Assembly: GCA_018302985.1 (NCBI GenBank)
Contig: JAGVZA010000006.1
Span: forward strand, 1-44,824
Direction: 5' to 3'
Length of the DNA stretch: 44,824 nucleotides
Source of the DNA: Candidatus Woesearchaeota archaeon
Lineage (GTDB): Archaea; Nanobdellota; Nanobdellia; SCGC-AAA011-G17; UBA489
Part shown: piece after piece, positions 1 to 8,201 of the stretch
Layout of the letters: each line of letters begins with the position of its first letter
Position numbering within the stretch: position 1 is the stretch's first letter
Notes under the pieces: model-generated
The model's input: the letters and a program-made list of their open reading frames with translations, nothing else
The model's database searches: none
What the model was told of the DNA's origin: nothing
Position numbers and translations under genes: made by a program

Positions 1-1
1 C

Positions 2-1045
2 AAAGGTACAGGTGATTACACCTATGTTGTTGAAGTCTTAATTACGTACAATAGTAGTTTATTGAATGAATCAAATGTTCCTGCAACAGGATCTATTACC
101 TTAAATGTTTCTTTTGAAATGTGGAACTTGACAGGCAATGGGGAGTTTAATCAATCTATTGATAACGCAGGTCATAGCATCCTCTTTGATGTCTTTGGTC
201 CAAGAGTGTCTATTAAGTTCTTAGACAGATTAAACAATGAAAAAACTACATTCGAAGCAACTGATTTAGTCAAGATTGTTTGTACTCGATCATCCGCATT
301 ATCCAACTTTAACGACACAAATGTAACAATTAATGTCCCTGGTGGTAATGGATTTGACGCTTTGGAATCTAGTGCGACACGAGCATCAGCAGCAACTGAC
401 TTCACTGTAGAATTCTCTCAAACAAGAGAACTTGGTGATTACACAGCAGCATGTTTCAGTGTTGATGACAACAGTTTATTGAATGATACTGTCAATAGTA
501 CCTTCACTATTGTAACTAAACCACCACGCTCTACTAGTGCATTTGCAAACCCGAGTTTCCAACGTCCAGAGGGTCAAAAGATTGTCTCTGAAAGTGAAGA
601 TTTAGGTAAAATAAGCGAACAAGGAACAAGTAGACTCTTAAAGAAAGGTTCCATAGTGAAAGTAGACATAAAAGGTGAAACACACACTATTACTGTAAAA
701 GAATTAAGTCTTACAGCACTTACTTTGACCGTTGAATCAACACCTCAAGATGTAATATTTAACAAAGGTGAAACCAAGGAAGTCGATGTAGATGGTGATG
801 GTCAAAATGATCTAGCAATCACGTTCCACCAGCAATATAAAACTGGTACACGTGCAACTGCAGATGTTACTATGAAGGCTATATCTACACCTGCTGAACC
901 AAAGAAAGATACTACTAAAGAACCAACTACTAAAGATGATGAAACTTCTACAGGAAGCTTCGCAGGTAGTGCTATTGTTACAATCATTGTAATTGTAGCG
1001 ATTGTAGTAATCGGCTTTGCTTTAATCAGAGGAAAGAAGAGATAA
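2..1045 (+). CDS. Surface protein, C-terminally membrane-anchored (5' end outside window)
   Basis: The reading frame is open from base 2, so the start lies upstream of the window. The product is an extracellular, Thr/Ser/Asn-rich protein. Two similar segments, one at the window edge and one about 140 residues later, share a pattern like GDYT..(V/C)...NSLLN(E/D), which suggests tandem Ig-like beta domains. A Thr/Lys/Glu-rich stalk follows, then a C-terminal transmembrane helix and a short basic tail ending RGKKR. This is the usual layout of an archaeal wall protein held by a C-terminal anchor. The function is not recognised; adhesin or envelope protein is an inference. Confidence 0.75.
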   Translation, partial: KGTGDYTYVVEVLITYNSSLLNESNVPATGSITLNVSFEMWNLTGNGEFNQSIDNAGHSILFDVFGPRVSIKFLDRLNNEKTTFEATDLVKIVCTRSSALSNFNDTNVTINVPGGNGFDALESSATRASAATDFTVEFSQTRELGDYTAACFSVDDNSLLNDTVNSTFTIVTKPPRSTSAFANPSFQRPEGQKIVSESEDLGKISEQGTSRLLKKGSIVKVDIKGETHTITVKELSLTALTLTVESTPQDVIFNKGETKEVDVDGDGQNDLAITFHQQYKTGTRATADVTMKAISTPAEPKKDTTKEPTTKDDETSTGSFAGSAIVTIIVIVAIVVIGFALIRGKKR

Positions 1046-1081
1046 TCTCTCTTTTTCTTTTTTTTATTTTCTTTTTATAAT
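1046..1081 (+). terminator. T-tract terminator after the surface-protein gene
   Basis: Immediately after the TAA stop there are several runs of T broken by single C or A bases, with no hairpin. Archaeal RNA polymerase typically terminates on such oligo-T tracts. The glycosyltransferase gene converges from the other side, about 55 bp away. Confidence 0.55.
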
Positions 1082-1100
1082 TTTAATTGTTAAAGAAATA

Positions 1101-1805
1101 TTATTTCTGTATCGATTTCCAATCCATTTCTTGAGTTAAGTGTTTGCATTTAACAGCAGTATTTACATAGAGAGGAATTTGTTGTTGGCGAAGATCATCA
1201 CTAAACCAAACATCATCAAACACTTCTTTGTCAGGCTCAAAGCGAAAAGAAACTTTGGCAAGAACGTCACGATGAATAAGGAGACATCCTAATCCAGAGA
1301 TTGCAACAGGAAATACTGCAGGAGCCTCAACATCTTTCCATTTCAATTGTTCTACATATTCATCATTAACGCGACGATATAAAAGAGGCATGATAGTTTT
1401 TCCTATCTCTTTGCCTTCTTTAGTTAGAGAGTACTCTTTACAATAGACACCACTTACAACAGGTTGTTTGCAGGAAAGAAGTTGTTCAATAACGTCAACA
1501 GGAGGAATAACATCCTGTTCTAAGCTAAAAAAATAGTCATAATCATTCTCAAGTGCATATTGGCGAAGCATATTACGAGAAATAACAATACGTTCCCTGG
1601 CGCTTTCTGCATAATAAGGTGCCTTAAACACTGTAACTTGTTTTGATTCTAAGAGATCAACATACGCATCATCAGGCGAGTTGTCAACAAGAATAAAGGT
1701 AACATGAGGATAGGTAAGATTACGAACTGCTGCCAAATACTCATCCAAACAATAGCCTTTATGAAAGGAAGTCGGACATCCGACCAGTATTTTTTGTTCT
1801 GTCAT
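1101..1805 (-). CDS. Glycosyltransferase, GT-A/family 2-like
   Basis: The 234-aa product starts MTEQKILVGCPTSFHKGY and has a GT-A N-terminal fold: a strand ending in VDNS near residue 45, and a DYDYFFSLEQD segment in which EQD replaces the usual metal-binding DxD. It probably transfers a sugar from a nucleotide-sugar donor to an envelope glycan. I chose the ATG at 1805 because the frame upstream runs into the tRNA-Ser gene (1818-1949), which cannot be coding. The tRNA ends only 12 bp before this ATG and no separate TATA box is visible, so the gene may be co-transcribed with the tRNA. Acceptor and product are unknown. Confidence 0.7.
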   Translation of the reverse strand: MTEQKILVGCPTSFHKGYCLDEYLAAVRNLTYPHVTFILVDNSPDDAYVDLLESKQVTVFKAPYYAESARERIVISRNMLRQYALENDYDYFFSLEQDVIPPVDVIEQLLSCKQPVVSGVYCKEYSLTKEGKEIGKTIMPLLYRRVNDEYVEQLKWKDVEAPAVFPVAISGLGCLLIHRDVLAKVSFRFEPDKEVFDDVWFSDDLRQQQIPLYVNTAVKCKHLTQEMDWKSIQK

Positions 1806-1817
1806 TGGAAATGGAAA

Positions 1818-1949
1818 CGCCCAGGGCAGGATTTGAACCTGCATATCCTTGCGGAAACGGGCTGACTTTGTTTTCAATTGGTTTTGATCCAAACTTTTTT
1901 AAAAGTTTGTACTCAAGGCCCGCGCAATACCAGGTTATGCGACCTGGGC
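1818..1949 (-). tRNA. tRNA-Ser(UGA) with a 48-nt intron
   Basis: The acceptor stem GCCCAGG pairs with CCTGGGC and the discriminator is G, as expected for Ser. The D-stem is CGCA/TGCG and the anticodon stem CGGGC/GCCCG. The loop C-U-UGA-G is followed by an intron and then A38. There is a type II variable arm (TCC-GCAA-GGA) and a T-arm GCAGG-TTCAAAT-CCTGC. The mature length is 84 nt and no CCA is encoded. A long variable arm fits Ser or Leu; the discriminator G and the best-paired anticodon stem favour Ser-UGA. Confidence 0.88.
1864..1911 (-). other. tRNA intron at position 37/38
   Basis: The 48-nt insert separates G37 (1912) from A38 (1863). It contains a short hairpin, CAAACTT/AAGTTTG. The exon loop CTTG can pair imperfectly with CAAAG at the intron 3' end, leaving three-base bulges AG|T and TC|A. 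This resembles a relaxed bulge-helix-bulge substrate for the archaeal splicing endonuclease. The exact boundaries are inferred from tRNA structure. Confidence 0.75.
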
Positions 1950-1973
1950 ATGAAAGAAAGACATAAGAAATTG

Positions 1974-1982
1974 TTTATAAAA
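1974..1982 (-). promoter_or_regulatory. TATA box for tRNA-Ser
   Basis: On the minus strand this reads TTTTATAAAC, 25-33 bp before the first tRNA base. It would also drive the downstream glycosyltransferase if the two are co-transcribed. Confidence 0.65.
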
Positions 1983-1989
1983 CTAGTGT

Positions 1990-2394
1990 TTAAAGATGAA
2001 CAACTGTTAGCTGAGGTGCTAATTCATGGCAGCGTTGAGCTAAAACTAATCGATGACAAAATTCACCTTTAGGCTCCACACAAAGAAGAGTTATTTTTCG
2101 AGAACTAGTTAATGCTAACTCTATTAGTAAATCTAAAGTAGAGCGTTGAGAGTCAGCTTCAAGATACTTCAGATAATCAGTCCTAAATTGTTGCTCTGGA
2201 AGTCTTTGTCTATACCAATCACCTACAAGTCTGTCTGATGGTGCAAGATCTTGTAACCAGAGATGATAAGAGTCTAAAGTAATTTGAGGATCAGGTACTA
2301 TGCCTCTAGGAGCAAGAGTATGTCTACTCATGACAGAAATACGAAGAGTATCTGCTGAAGAAGGAACATATATAGATTGAGTAAAGAGAGTCAT
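1990..2394 (-). CDS. DUF488 family protein
   Basis: The 134-aa product has the hallmarks of DUF488: an N-terminal strand, a W-Y-R-Q-R-L segment, and a C-terminal block LLCVEP..EFCHR around residues 105-115 with the conserved Cys-His-Arg. The biochemical function of the family is not established. It is the last gene of a minus-strand run; the preceding gene's stop lies one base before this ATG, so translational coupling is likely. Confidence 0.75.
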   Translation of the reverse strand: MTLFTQSIYVPSSADTLRISVMSRHTLAPRGIVPDPQITLDSYHLWLQDLAPSDRLVGDWYRQRLPEQQFRTDYLKYLEADSQRSTLDLLIELALTSSRKITLLCVEPKGEFCHRLVLAQRCHELAPQLTVVHL

Positions 2395-2395
2395 A

Positions 2396-3001
2396 TTAAG
2401 GATCCATAATTTTCAAGAGAGTATAAATCAAGCGATCAGAGGCGCGAATAATATCTTCTTCAGTAACGCCTTGAACAGTAATACATCCTTGTGTTTCACG
2501 AATAAGAGTTTCCTCCCCTGTTTGTAAAAGAATAACACCTTCAGTAGCATTAACATCTGCGCAAGTTTTAACAGTAGCATTAGCAAAAGGAACTGTAAAA
2601 GCACTAGAAACTGGAATAGAAAAAAGATAAGGGTTATCAAGAATAGCATCAATCTCTAAAGCACCTATAGTTGTCTTTCCAGTAAGATTTGCATAAGGAT
2701 CTAAAGTAACATAAATCTGCTGTTTTGTACGCAATACTTGAACATTACCTTCTACTGGAATATTCTCTAAGGTACGAGGATCTTCACGTAAGTGAACTAT
2801 AGCCGGAACGTTTTGATTATTGATATAAAGAGTTAGTTTGTAACCGTTTTGGTCTTGTTGGAATTGAAATCCATTATACTTAAAAAAATAATCTGAATTT
2901 TGTGATGGCTGCCAGAAATAAATAGCAAGAAATAATAAAACTAAGATAACACCAAGAATAATCAAGATTGTTTTGAAAGTTCTGTCATGAGGTTGTGTCA
3001 T
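2396..3001 (-). CDS. Membrane-anchored unknown protein (paralogue A)
   Basis: 201 aa: a short cytoplasmic N-terminus, one transmembrane helix (about residues 10-30), then an extracellular beta-rich domain. Two Cys about 30 residues apart near the C-terminus (KTCADVNAT and QGCITVQG) probably form a disulfide. It ends in a helix containing DRLIYTLL. The upstream neighbour shares this layout (KTC-(T/A)DA-AT, then CIT, then D-LIY-L), so the two are tandem paralogues. The start overlaps the upstream stop as TGATG. No known family recognised. Confidence 0.7.
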   Translation of the reverse strand: MTQPHDRTFKTILIILGVILVLLFLAIYFWQPSQNSDYFFKYNGFQFQQDQNGYKLTLYINNQNVPAIVHLREDPRTLENIPVEGNVQVLRTKQQIYVTLDPYANLTGKTTIGALEIDAILDNPYLFSIPVSSAFTVPFANATVKTCADVNATEGVILLQTGEETLIRETQGCITVQGVTEEDIIRASDRLIYTLLKIMDP

Positions 3002-3603
3002 CAGAAAACTCCATAGAGAGAATAAATTAAGGTATCAGTCATTTGTGTTAAACTGGCAGTAGTATTGGCAATCAAGGTAATACAGGTTTTGTCCACAGTC
3101 ATACTCTCTTGTTCACCTAAACGAAAGAGAACAACCCCAACTGTAGCTGTAGCATCAGTACAAGTCTTAATTGGAAGTTCCTCGCAGCCAGCAACATCTG
3201 CAACGCAAGACAAAGTCACCGGAGCTAAAATATTGCTATTAAGATAGAGTTCACGAAGTGCTTCTTGAACAGGTTCAGGAGGCATCGAGCTAAGATAAAT
3301 CTTTTGTAATCCTAAAAGAGAAGTTGCTGAAGAAAAGGGGAAGGTAGTAGAAAGAGTCTCTAATGCTTGAGGTCCATTGCTAAGTACAAGAGGTTGTCCT
3401 TGAACTGTAGATTCCCAGCCTTGTGCAGTTAAACGAAAAGTAGAATCTTTATACTTATAAGAGGAAGCAATATCTTGTTGGCTAGGTCCGCTAAAAATAA
3501 TAGCAAAAGTGCTTAGAAGAAGAATGCCTGCTAAAAATAAAGGAAGGAGTAATTTCTTTTTAGTCGGTGCTGGATCATTGGAGCGTACTGGTTTAGTCTT
3601 CAT
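3001..3603 (-). CDS. Membrane-anchored unknown protein (paralogue B)
   Basis: 200 aa: a Lys/Pro-rich cytoplasmic N-terminus, a transmembrane helix at about residues 17-37, then an extracytoplasmic domain. It resembles the next gene in the Y-KY-D-TF motif after the membrane helix, the KTCTDATAT segment, a second Cys in KTCITL, and the final DTLIYSLYG. It has an extra Cys pair (SCVADVAGCEE) that its paralogue lacks. Unknown function; the membrane anchor and paired cysteines point to an envelope role. Confidence 0.7.
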   Translation of the reverse strand: MKTKPVRSNDPAPTKKKLLLPLFLAGILLLSTFAIIFSGPSQQDIASSYKYKDSTFRLTAQGWESTVQGQPLVLSNGPQALETLSTTFPFSSATSLLGLQKIYLSSMPPEPVQEALRELYLNSNILAPVTLSCVADVAGCEELPIKTCTDATATVGVVLFRLGEQESMTVDKTCITLIANTTASLTQMTDTLIYSLYGVF

Positions 3604-3612
3604 GAGAATAAA

Positions 3613-4044
3613 TTAGCCTATATAGGCATCTGCCGTCTTTTTTTGAAGATTCACTTTAGGCATAGGAATATGTGTTGGTAAGTTTAATTCCTGAGCCATT
3701 TCTAATGCACGAATATTGCATTTTTGAAGAACAAAATTCAGGACATCTAAGGAAATATCAGAAGAAACTTTTTTCTTGCTCTTCCAGGTAGAGAGAATCT
3801 CTTCTATTTTCTTGGGTTCAGCAGAATAAAAAACATCGCCTAAAATAATAATATCTGCAACATGAGGAGCATAAGTCACAGTAAAAACAAACTGAAACAC
3901 TACTGCTCTATGTGATCCCTTAACTCCTGAAAGAATATGTTCTTTAACGTCTTTAATGTTGAGATCGTTTCTCACACTTAATTTACCTTGAATGGGTTGG
4001 TGGCGTTCTATAGACAATTTTGTAAAATGAAATCCGACAATCAT
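3613..4044 (-). CDS. Conserved hypothetical cytosolic protein
   Basis: 143 aa with no signal peptide or membrane segment. The first half looks like beta strands (FHFTKLSIER; VVFQFVFTVTYAP). The second half is helical and ends with a Pro-rich stretch LPTHIPMPKV. No family recognised with certainty. It is the first gene of a four-gene operon with two membrane-protein paralogues and DUF488. A clear TATA box lies 22-31 bp before the ATG, leaving almost no leader. Confidence 0.65.
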   Translation of the reverse strand: MIVGFHFTKLSIERHQPIQGKLSVRNDLNIKDVKEHILSGVKGSHRAVVFQFVFTVTYAPHVADIIILGDVFYSAEPKKIEEILSTWKSKKKVSSDISLDVLNFVLQKCNIRALEMAQELNLPTHIPMPKVNLQKKTADAYIG

Positions 4045-4065
4045 ACAAGATCATCGAAAAAAGCG

Positions 4066-4075
4066 ATTTATAAAT
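4066..4075 (-). promoter_or_regulatory. TATA box for the 4044-1990 operon
   Basis: The minus strand reads ATTTATAAAT, centred about 27 bp before the ATG at 4044. This implies a leaderless or near-leaderless transcript. Confidence 0.65.
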
Positions 4076-4145
4076 ATTGTGGTAAAAAATAAGTTGTAGA
4101 GTTCTGACTGTTAAGGTCAAAAAAATGGGTTTAAAAATGTTAGAA

Positions 4146-4188
4146 AAAGAAAGGAAAAAAAGAAAAAAATAGCGGTGTGAACCGCCTA
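4146..4188 (-). terminator. Hairpin plus T-tract terminator of the S-layer gene
   Basis: On the minus strand, shortly after the TAA, GCGGT-TCAC-ACCGC forms a 5-bp stem with a 4-nt loop and flanking T/A pairs. It is followed by a long T-rich run broken by C. It looks like a bacterial intrinsic terminator, while the T-run alone would suffice in archaea. Strong termination suits a very highly expressed gene. Confidence 0.7.
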
Positions 4189-4194
4189 AGGTAT

Positions 4195-7014
4195 TTATGC
4201 AGTAGCAGTTTCAGAGGTTATCTCTGTACCGCTAACCATGACCTTCATACCAGTAAGTTCATCAACATGTTCATCGTAATTGGATACGATCTTAGCTGCT
4301 GCGCGAGTGTCTGCTGCATCTGTACCAGCTATAAGCATAGCGACATTTTCGCCATTCTCTGCTAGTTGGATGATAGCTTCACCAGCTTTAGCAGTCCATC
4401 CTTGACAGGTTGGGAAACCTGCAATCTTGCTAACTAAATCATTAGCACATGGACCACCTACAAGGATTAAGTTGTAGTCTGTTGCGTCGCTAACTTCTGA
4501 GTCCAACAAATTGTTGAGCTGGATGTCAGCTACAGTACAAACTTCTCCTGCCTTGCCTTTGGTTGTTTTAGTGTCACCCATAGTAACGAAGACATGAGCA
4601 CCACGTTGAACTAACGGATATTCTAAAGTTAAGGTTTCAGAATTGTCTGAGCCTTCTGGGTCTAAGATGTGAATCTTAATACCATAATCCGTCATTCCAT
4701 AGAGGTTGTTGTCATCGTCATCTGGTTCATTAACGCCCTTGTTAAACGTTGTTGTGTTTATTCCAAGACTGTTGTCAGTTCTGGTGTTCAACGTAAAGAA
4801 GAGTTCATCATTTGTTGATGAAGTTGCTCCACTGCTAGGTGCTGCATTTTCATCAAACTCTTCTGATAGAGTAGTCATGTTGAAAATAACTCCACCAATG
4901 CTAGGGGTTAACTCTGAGTCGGTGTTGTTAATTAAATCACCAGTATTACTCCAAGTCTGAGCTCCAGATCCTGCAGTAAAGGTGTAATGACCACCGTCAC
5001 TTTGAGTAGCTTCACCAAGATCGACAATTCCTCCACCGTTAACAGTTACGCGGATTTCTGTTCTATCAACGTCACCGTCTCCATCCATATCAATGGCAAG
5101 AGGATTGTCATTACCAGCTGCAGTCACGTTTGCTACGTAGGCAATATAAGTATTACCTCCGAAAATCAATCGTGCCTTACCGAGAATAGCACCTGAGGTT
5201 GCATCATGGATGGTCTCATAGGTAAATTCTTTGGTACCGCTGCCTTCTTCATCGAAACTTAGAGTACTATCTGAAGTATCGATAGAGTTGTAACGAACAA
5301 TGTGTGTTTTAGATGTATCATCTAATCCACCGAAGATTTGATCTTCAAATCCGCCTTGTCGTGGACTTGCGATGGCATCTCCTGTTGTTGCTCGAAGGTT
5401 CTTATTGGTGTCACTTAAAACAAAGTAATCTAAGATACCAACATTAAACTCTGTGTAGTTATGTTCAGCACTGTTTACTGGGTTAGAACCAGTTGTGTGT
5501 AAGTTTCTACCTTCAGTGTAGTTACCTTCGATAAAGACTAAATCTTTGTCGTTGTCACCAAATTTAAAGGTACCGCCTTCGTTAGTCACATAAGGAATCT
5601 GGTAAACAGTTCCTGCTGTGTTTTCAAACTCTAAGGTGTATTCATCGTCACCACGAGGGTCTAGCTTAACCATACTGACACCAGTATCGTCTAATCCTTC
5701 GTAACGGATGTCCCATGTTGTTCCCAACATACCTTGAGGTTCATCTAAGAACTCTCTAACACCGTGTCCAGGAGCGACGTATAAGTCCTTGTAACCAGGT
5801 AGGGCATCAGCTGTAAGTCTGTAACGAATTGAGGTAATCTCAAATTTATCAGTTACAGTGTTTAAAGCATTACCTCTGATTTGAACGTAAGCATCTTCGA
5901 TAGATTCTTCATCAATCTCGACGCCTTGTTCGTAACCTAAATTGGTAATGTCATCATTTTCAGAATTTGTCCAGTTGTCATCTTTGAATTGCACTTTGGT
6001 TGCACCAATGTATAATTCAACGATATCACCAGAACCAGCTTCACCAGCTTCGTTTAAGATGATGTCTGAGATACCGATTAAAGTACCATCTTTTAAGATT
6101 TCAGTTTCACCATCAGTCATTTGACTGGTAACTTCGCCGTTGATGTTAAAGGTAACAGTAGCTGGAGTTGAGTCTTCAATGATCATAACTTCAACTTTGT
6201 ACTCTTTGCCATTAACATTGTAGGTTTTTTCTTCACCTTCTTCGAGAATATCGAAGACTGAACCACCTAACATTTCTAAAGTAACAGAAGGACTAGCGCT
6301 TGCTGTGTTAATGTTAGTGTCTACAATTGTGTAAGTTGTTCCTAACATAACTAATTCTTCATCTTCAAAGTCGTCTAATTTCTTAGAGACTACTTCAGAT
6401 TCCAAGCCATCTTCAAATTCAACTTCATACTCAAAGAAGGATGTGTTTGCTGCTGAACCTTCAGGAATAAACATCCAGTCACCAACTTCATCAGTTGGAG
6501 CGTCATTTACAGTGAAGTTCACGACAGGTGCACTTGGTAAAGTGTTAGTACCTGCAGAATTTCTTTGTCTGAAGCGTAAGTACTGATTGAATTCAGTAGT
6601 TCCTTCATTAGTTGTGATAATTCCACCTTTTAATCCATCAAGCTCTAAGTCTGTGATAGATTCTTGGACATCACCAATATTTTCGTTAAGTTCTAAAAGA
6701 TCAGATCCATCTCCAATCTCAAAGCTGTCTCCTGATACGGAAACACCGCTGCCGCCTGCTCTTCCAGGGACACAAACTTTACTGTCAAATTGTAGTTGTC
6801 TTGCAATGTCTACGCTTCCTAATGTATCAGAAGCTGCTGCATTTTGACCAACAACAATTGCTGTATTAGGGTTAAATTTACCCTTGTCAACGAATGGAGC
6901 TGGGTATTGATTTAAATCTGCTGCTGCTAAAGCTCCCATTATGGTTGCTCCAGTCATAGCTACTCCAGCACCGATTGCTGCCATCTTTTTGATAGCTGTT
7001 CTTAATCTTTGCAT
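4195..7014 (-). CDS. S-layer protein
   Basis: 939 aa. The N-terminus MQRLRTAIKKMAAIGAGVAM is a signal peptide typical of archaeal S-layer proteins of the S_layer_N/S_layer_C type. It is followed by the characteristic block ending FNPNTAIVVGQNAAASDTLG. The C-terminal part (about residues 830-939) contains LILVGGPCAND and MLIAGTDAADTRAAA, matching the second family domain. The long middle is acidic and beta-rich, with few Cys. It should form the main paracrystalline cell wall. It has its own promoter, a long leader, a perfect Shine-Dalgarno and a hairpin terminator, consistent with very high expression. Confidence 0.92.
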   Translation of the reverse strand: MQRLRTAIKKMAAIGAGVAMTGATIMGALAAADLNQYPAPFVDKGKFNPNTAIVVGQNAAASDTLGSVDIARQLQFDSKVCVPGRAGGSGVSVSGDSFEIGDGSDLLELNENIGDVQESITDLELDGLKGGIITTNEGTTEFNQYLRFRQRNSAGTNTLPSAPVVNFTVNDAPTDEVGDWMFIPEGSAANTSFFEYEVEFEDGLESEVVSKKLDDFEDEELVMLGTTYTIVDTNINTASASPSVTLEMLGGSVFDILEEGEEKTYNVNGKEYKVEVMIIEDSTPATVTFNINGEVTSQMTDGETEILKDGTLIGISDIILNEAGEAGSGDIVELYIGATKVQFKDDNWTNSENDDITNLGYEQGVEIDEESIEDAYVQIRGNALNTVTDKFEITSIRYRLTADALPGYKDLYVAPGHGVREFLDEPQGMLGTTWDIRYEGLDDTGVSMVKLDPRGDDEYTLEFENTAGTVYQIPYVTNEGGTFKFGDNDKDLVFIEGNYTEGRNLHTTGSNPVNSAEHNYTEFNVGILDYFVLSDTNKNLRATTGDAIASPRQGGFEDQIFGGLDDTSKTHIVRYNSIDTSDSTLSFDEEGSGTKEFTYETIHDATSGAILGKARLIFGGNTYIAYVANVTAAGNDNPLAIDMDGDGDVDRTEIRVTVNGGGIVDLGEATQSDGGHYTFTAGSGAQTWSNTGDLINNTDSELTPSIGGVIFNMTTLSEEFDENAAPSSGATSSTNDELFFTLNTRTDNSLGINTTTFNKGVNEPDDDDNNLYGMTDYGIKIHILDPEGSDNSETLTLEYPLVQRGAHVFVTMGDTKTTKGKAGEVCTVADIQLNNLLDSEVSDATDYNLILVGGPCANDLVSKIAGFPTCQGWTAKAGEAIIQLAENGENVAMLIAGTDAADTRAAAKIVSNYDEHVDELTGMKVMVSGTEITSETATA

Positions 7015-7021
7015 TAAAACA

Positions 7022-7028
7022 CACCTCC
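7022..7028 (-). promoter_or_regulatory. Strong ribosome binding site of the S-layer gene
   Basis: The minus strand reads GGAGGTG, seven bases before the ATG at 7014. Most genes in this window have short or no leaders, so this strong site on a long leader is exceptional and fixes the start. Confidence 0.8.
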
Positions 7029-7130
7029 GTAGTATGTTTGCACTTGTTGCATTTTATTTGATAGCATGATATGCACTCTTCCTAAATCTGGATAGAGATG
7101 CCTATGCTTTGAAACAGGGGTCTAGAGAGC

Positions 7131-7146
7131 TTTATAAACATTTATA
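7131..7146 (-). promoter_or_regulatory. TATA region for the S-layer gene
   Basis: Two candidate TATA elements lie side by side, TTTATAAA (7131-7138) and ATATAAA (7141-7147). They place the transcription start about 90-100 bp before the ATG. Upstream lie two near-copies of CTTTTA(TA)GCCCC at 7165-7175 and 7185-7197. The rest of 7029-7248 holds no gene that I can see. Confidence 0.5.
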
Positions 7147-7248
7147 TGCTACAGGAGATAGATTGGGGCTAAAAGAGGTTTAAAGGGGCTATAAAAGTCA
7201 TAAATGAAGGGCGAAGAGATAAGAATTTCAAGAAAAGTTATAAAAAAG

Positions 7249-7671
7249 TCAAGAGCAAAGACGTAATTGAACCTCATAAAAGCCTCCTATAGCCGTAAAA
7301 GGATAAGAACTAACTACTCCTAGAGTACATTGTTCAAGACGAAGAATATTTTGATCGTTATAAATCAAATAAAAACTATATTTTTGTCCTTTTTTAAGAA
7401 GAAGAGTAAATATAGTTCCAATTTCCTGACGGAGGACAGTACAAGCAGTAGAATCTCCAGAACAGGCTACAGCATACTCTTGAAAAGACTTTCCTTGAAT
7501 AGTAGTTAAGACTAAAGCTTGGAGAAGGCGAGTACTTTCTAAAGAAGATCGACTGTCTGCTAAAGTGGTAGATGCTGGTGCAACTAAGAACTTCAAAAAA
7601 ATAACACCTAAGACTAAGAGAAGAATAACTATAACTAGCAAACCAACCATTTCCATTTGGCCTCTTTTCAT
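7249..7671 (-). CDS. Pilin-like class III signal protein
   Basis: 140 aa beginning MKRGQMEMVGLLVIVILLLV. A basic-Gly-Gln motif followed directly by a hydrophobic helix is the archaeal type IV pilin/archaellin (class III signal) pattern, normally cut by a prepilin peptidase before the helix. The small exterior domain carries Cys in ACSGDSTAC and near the C-terminus (LEQC..., LRLCS end). It is the last gene of the pilin/giant Cys-rich cluster and overlaps its upstream neighbour by four bases (ATGA). Probably a minor pilin; no ATPase or platform gene is nearby. Confidence 0.65.
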   Translation of the reverse strand: MKRGQMEMVGLLVIVILLLVLGVIFLKFLVAPASTTLADSRSSLESTRLLQALVLTTIQGKSFQEYAVACSGDSTACTVLRQEIGTIFTLLLKKGQKYSFYLIYNDQNILRLEQCTLGVVSSYPFTAIGGFYEVQLRLCS

Positions 7672-8201
7672 CGGTAAACCTCTAAAGTTAGTCTGCCTAA
7701 AGTATACAAGTCTTGTTCTGGATAGTAGAGAGAGACTACAGTGGATAATACTTGAGTGCTTCTAACAGTTGAAGGTTTTTGTTCATACAATATCCACTTA
7801 GAACAAGATCCAGGATAAGCAGGTTGTAAATAAAGAGAAGGAGTGCAGGAGGTAGATGAAGTATGTTGGGGATATAACTCTTCTACAGATATTTTTTGAG
7901 TACCTAAAAGAGAAGTATAAATAATCCTTTGTTGTTGAACCAAAGCTTGAAAAGGTAAGAACTTGGCAGTGTCCAAGCAAGGTTTGTCAGAGCAACGAAG
8001 CTCCGCTAAGCCAGTAACTTTCGATAAAAAAACGGTGCTATCTTGTTCTGATAAGGTATTTGCTCGCCCTTCTATAGACTGAAAGAAGAATTTGGAATAG
8101 AGAAAAAGACCTAAAAAAAGAAGTATAATTATTATAAACAAGACTAAAAAAGTCTCGCTGAGTTGCACTTGTCCTTGCTTAGTAAATCGTTGGGCAGTCA
8201 T
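7668..8201 (-). CDS. Pilin-like class III signal protein
   Basis: 177 aa. TKQGQVQLSETFLVLFIIII gives the pilin-like pattern: basic, Gly-Gln, polar residues with Glu, then a long hydrophobic helix. The exterior part contains Cys pairs (ELRCSDKPC; SCTPS...GSCSKW) suited to disulfides. Its start lies 23 bp inside the upstream gene and its end overlaps the next gene by four bases, so the set is translationally coupled. Specific role unknown; minor pilin is inferred. Confidence 0.65.
   Translation of the reverse strand: MTAQRFTKQGQVQLSETFLVLFIIIILLFLGLFLYSKFFFQSIEGRANTLSEQDSTVFLSKVTGLAELRCSDKPCLDTAKFLPFQALVQQQRIIYTSLLGTQKISVEELYPQHTSSTSCTPSLYLQPAYPGSCSKWILYEQKPSTVRSTQVLSTVVSLYYPEQDLYTLGRLTLEVYR

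Noticed and set aside
1806-1892. N-terminal extension of the glycosyltransferase upstream of 1805
   Set aside because: It runs through the tRNA-Ser 3' half and intron, so it cannot be coding; an ATG after the tRNA gives a normal GT start.
1818-1949. tRNA-Leu(GAG) as an alternative identity for the type II tRNA
   Set aside because: The anticodon stem would lose its perfect 5-bp pairing and the discriminator is G rather than the A expected for Leu.
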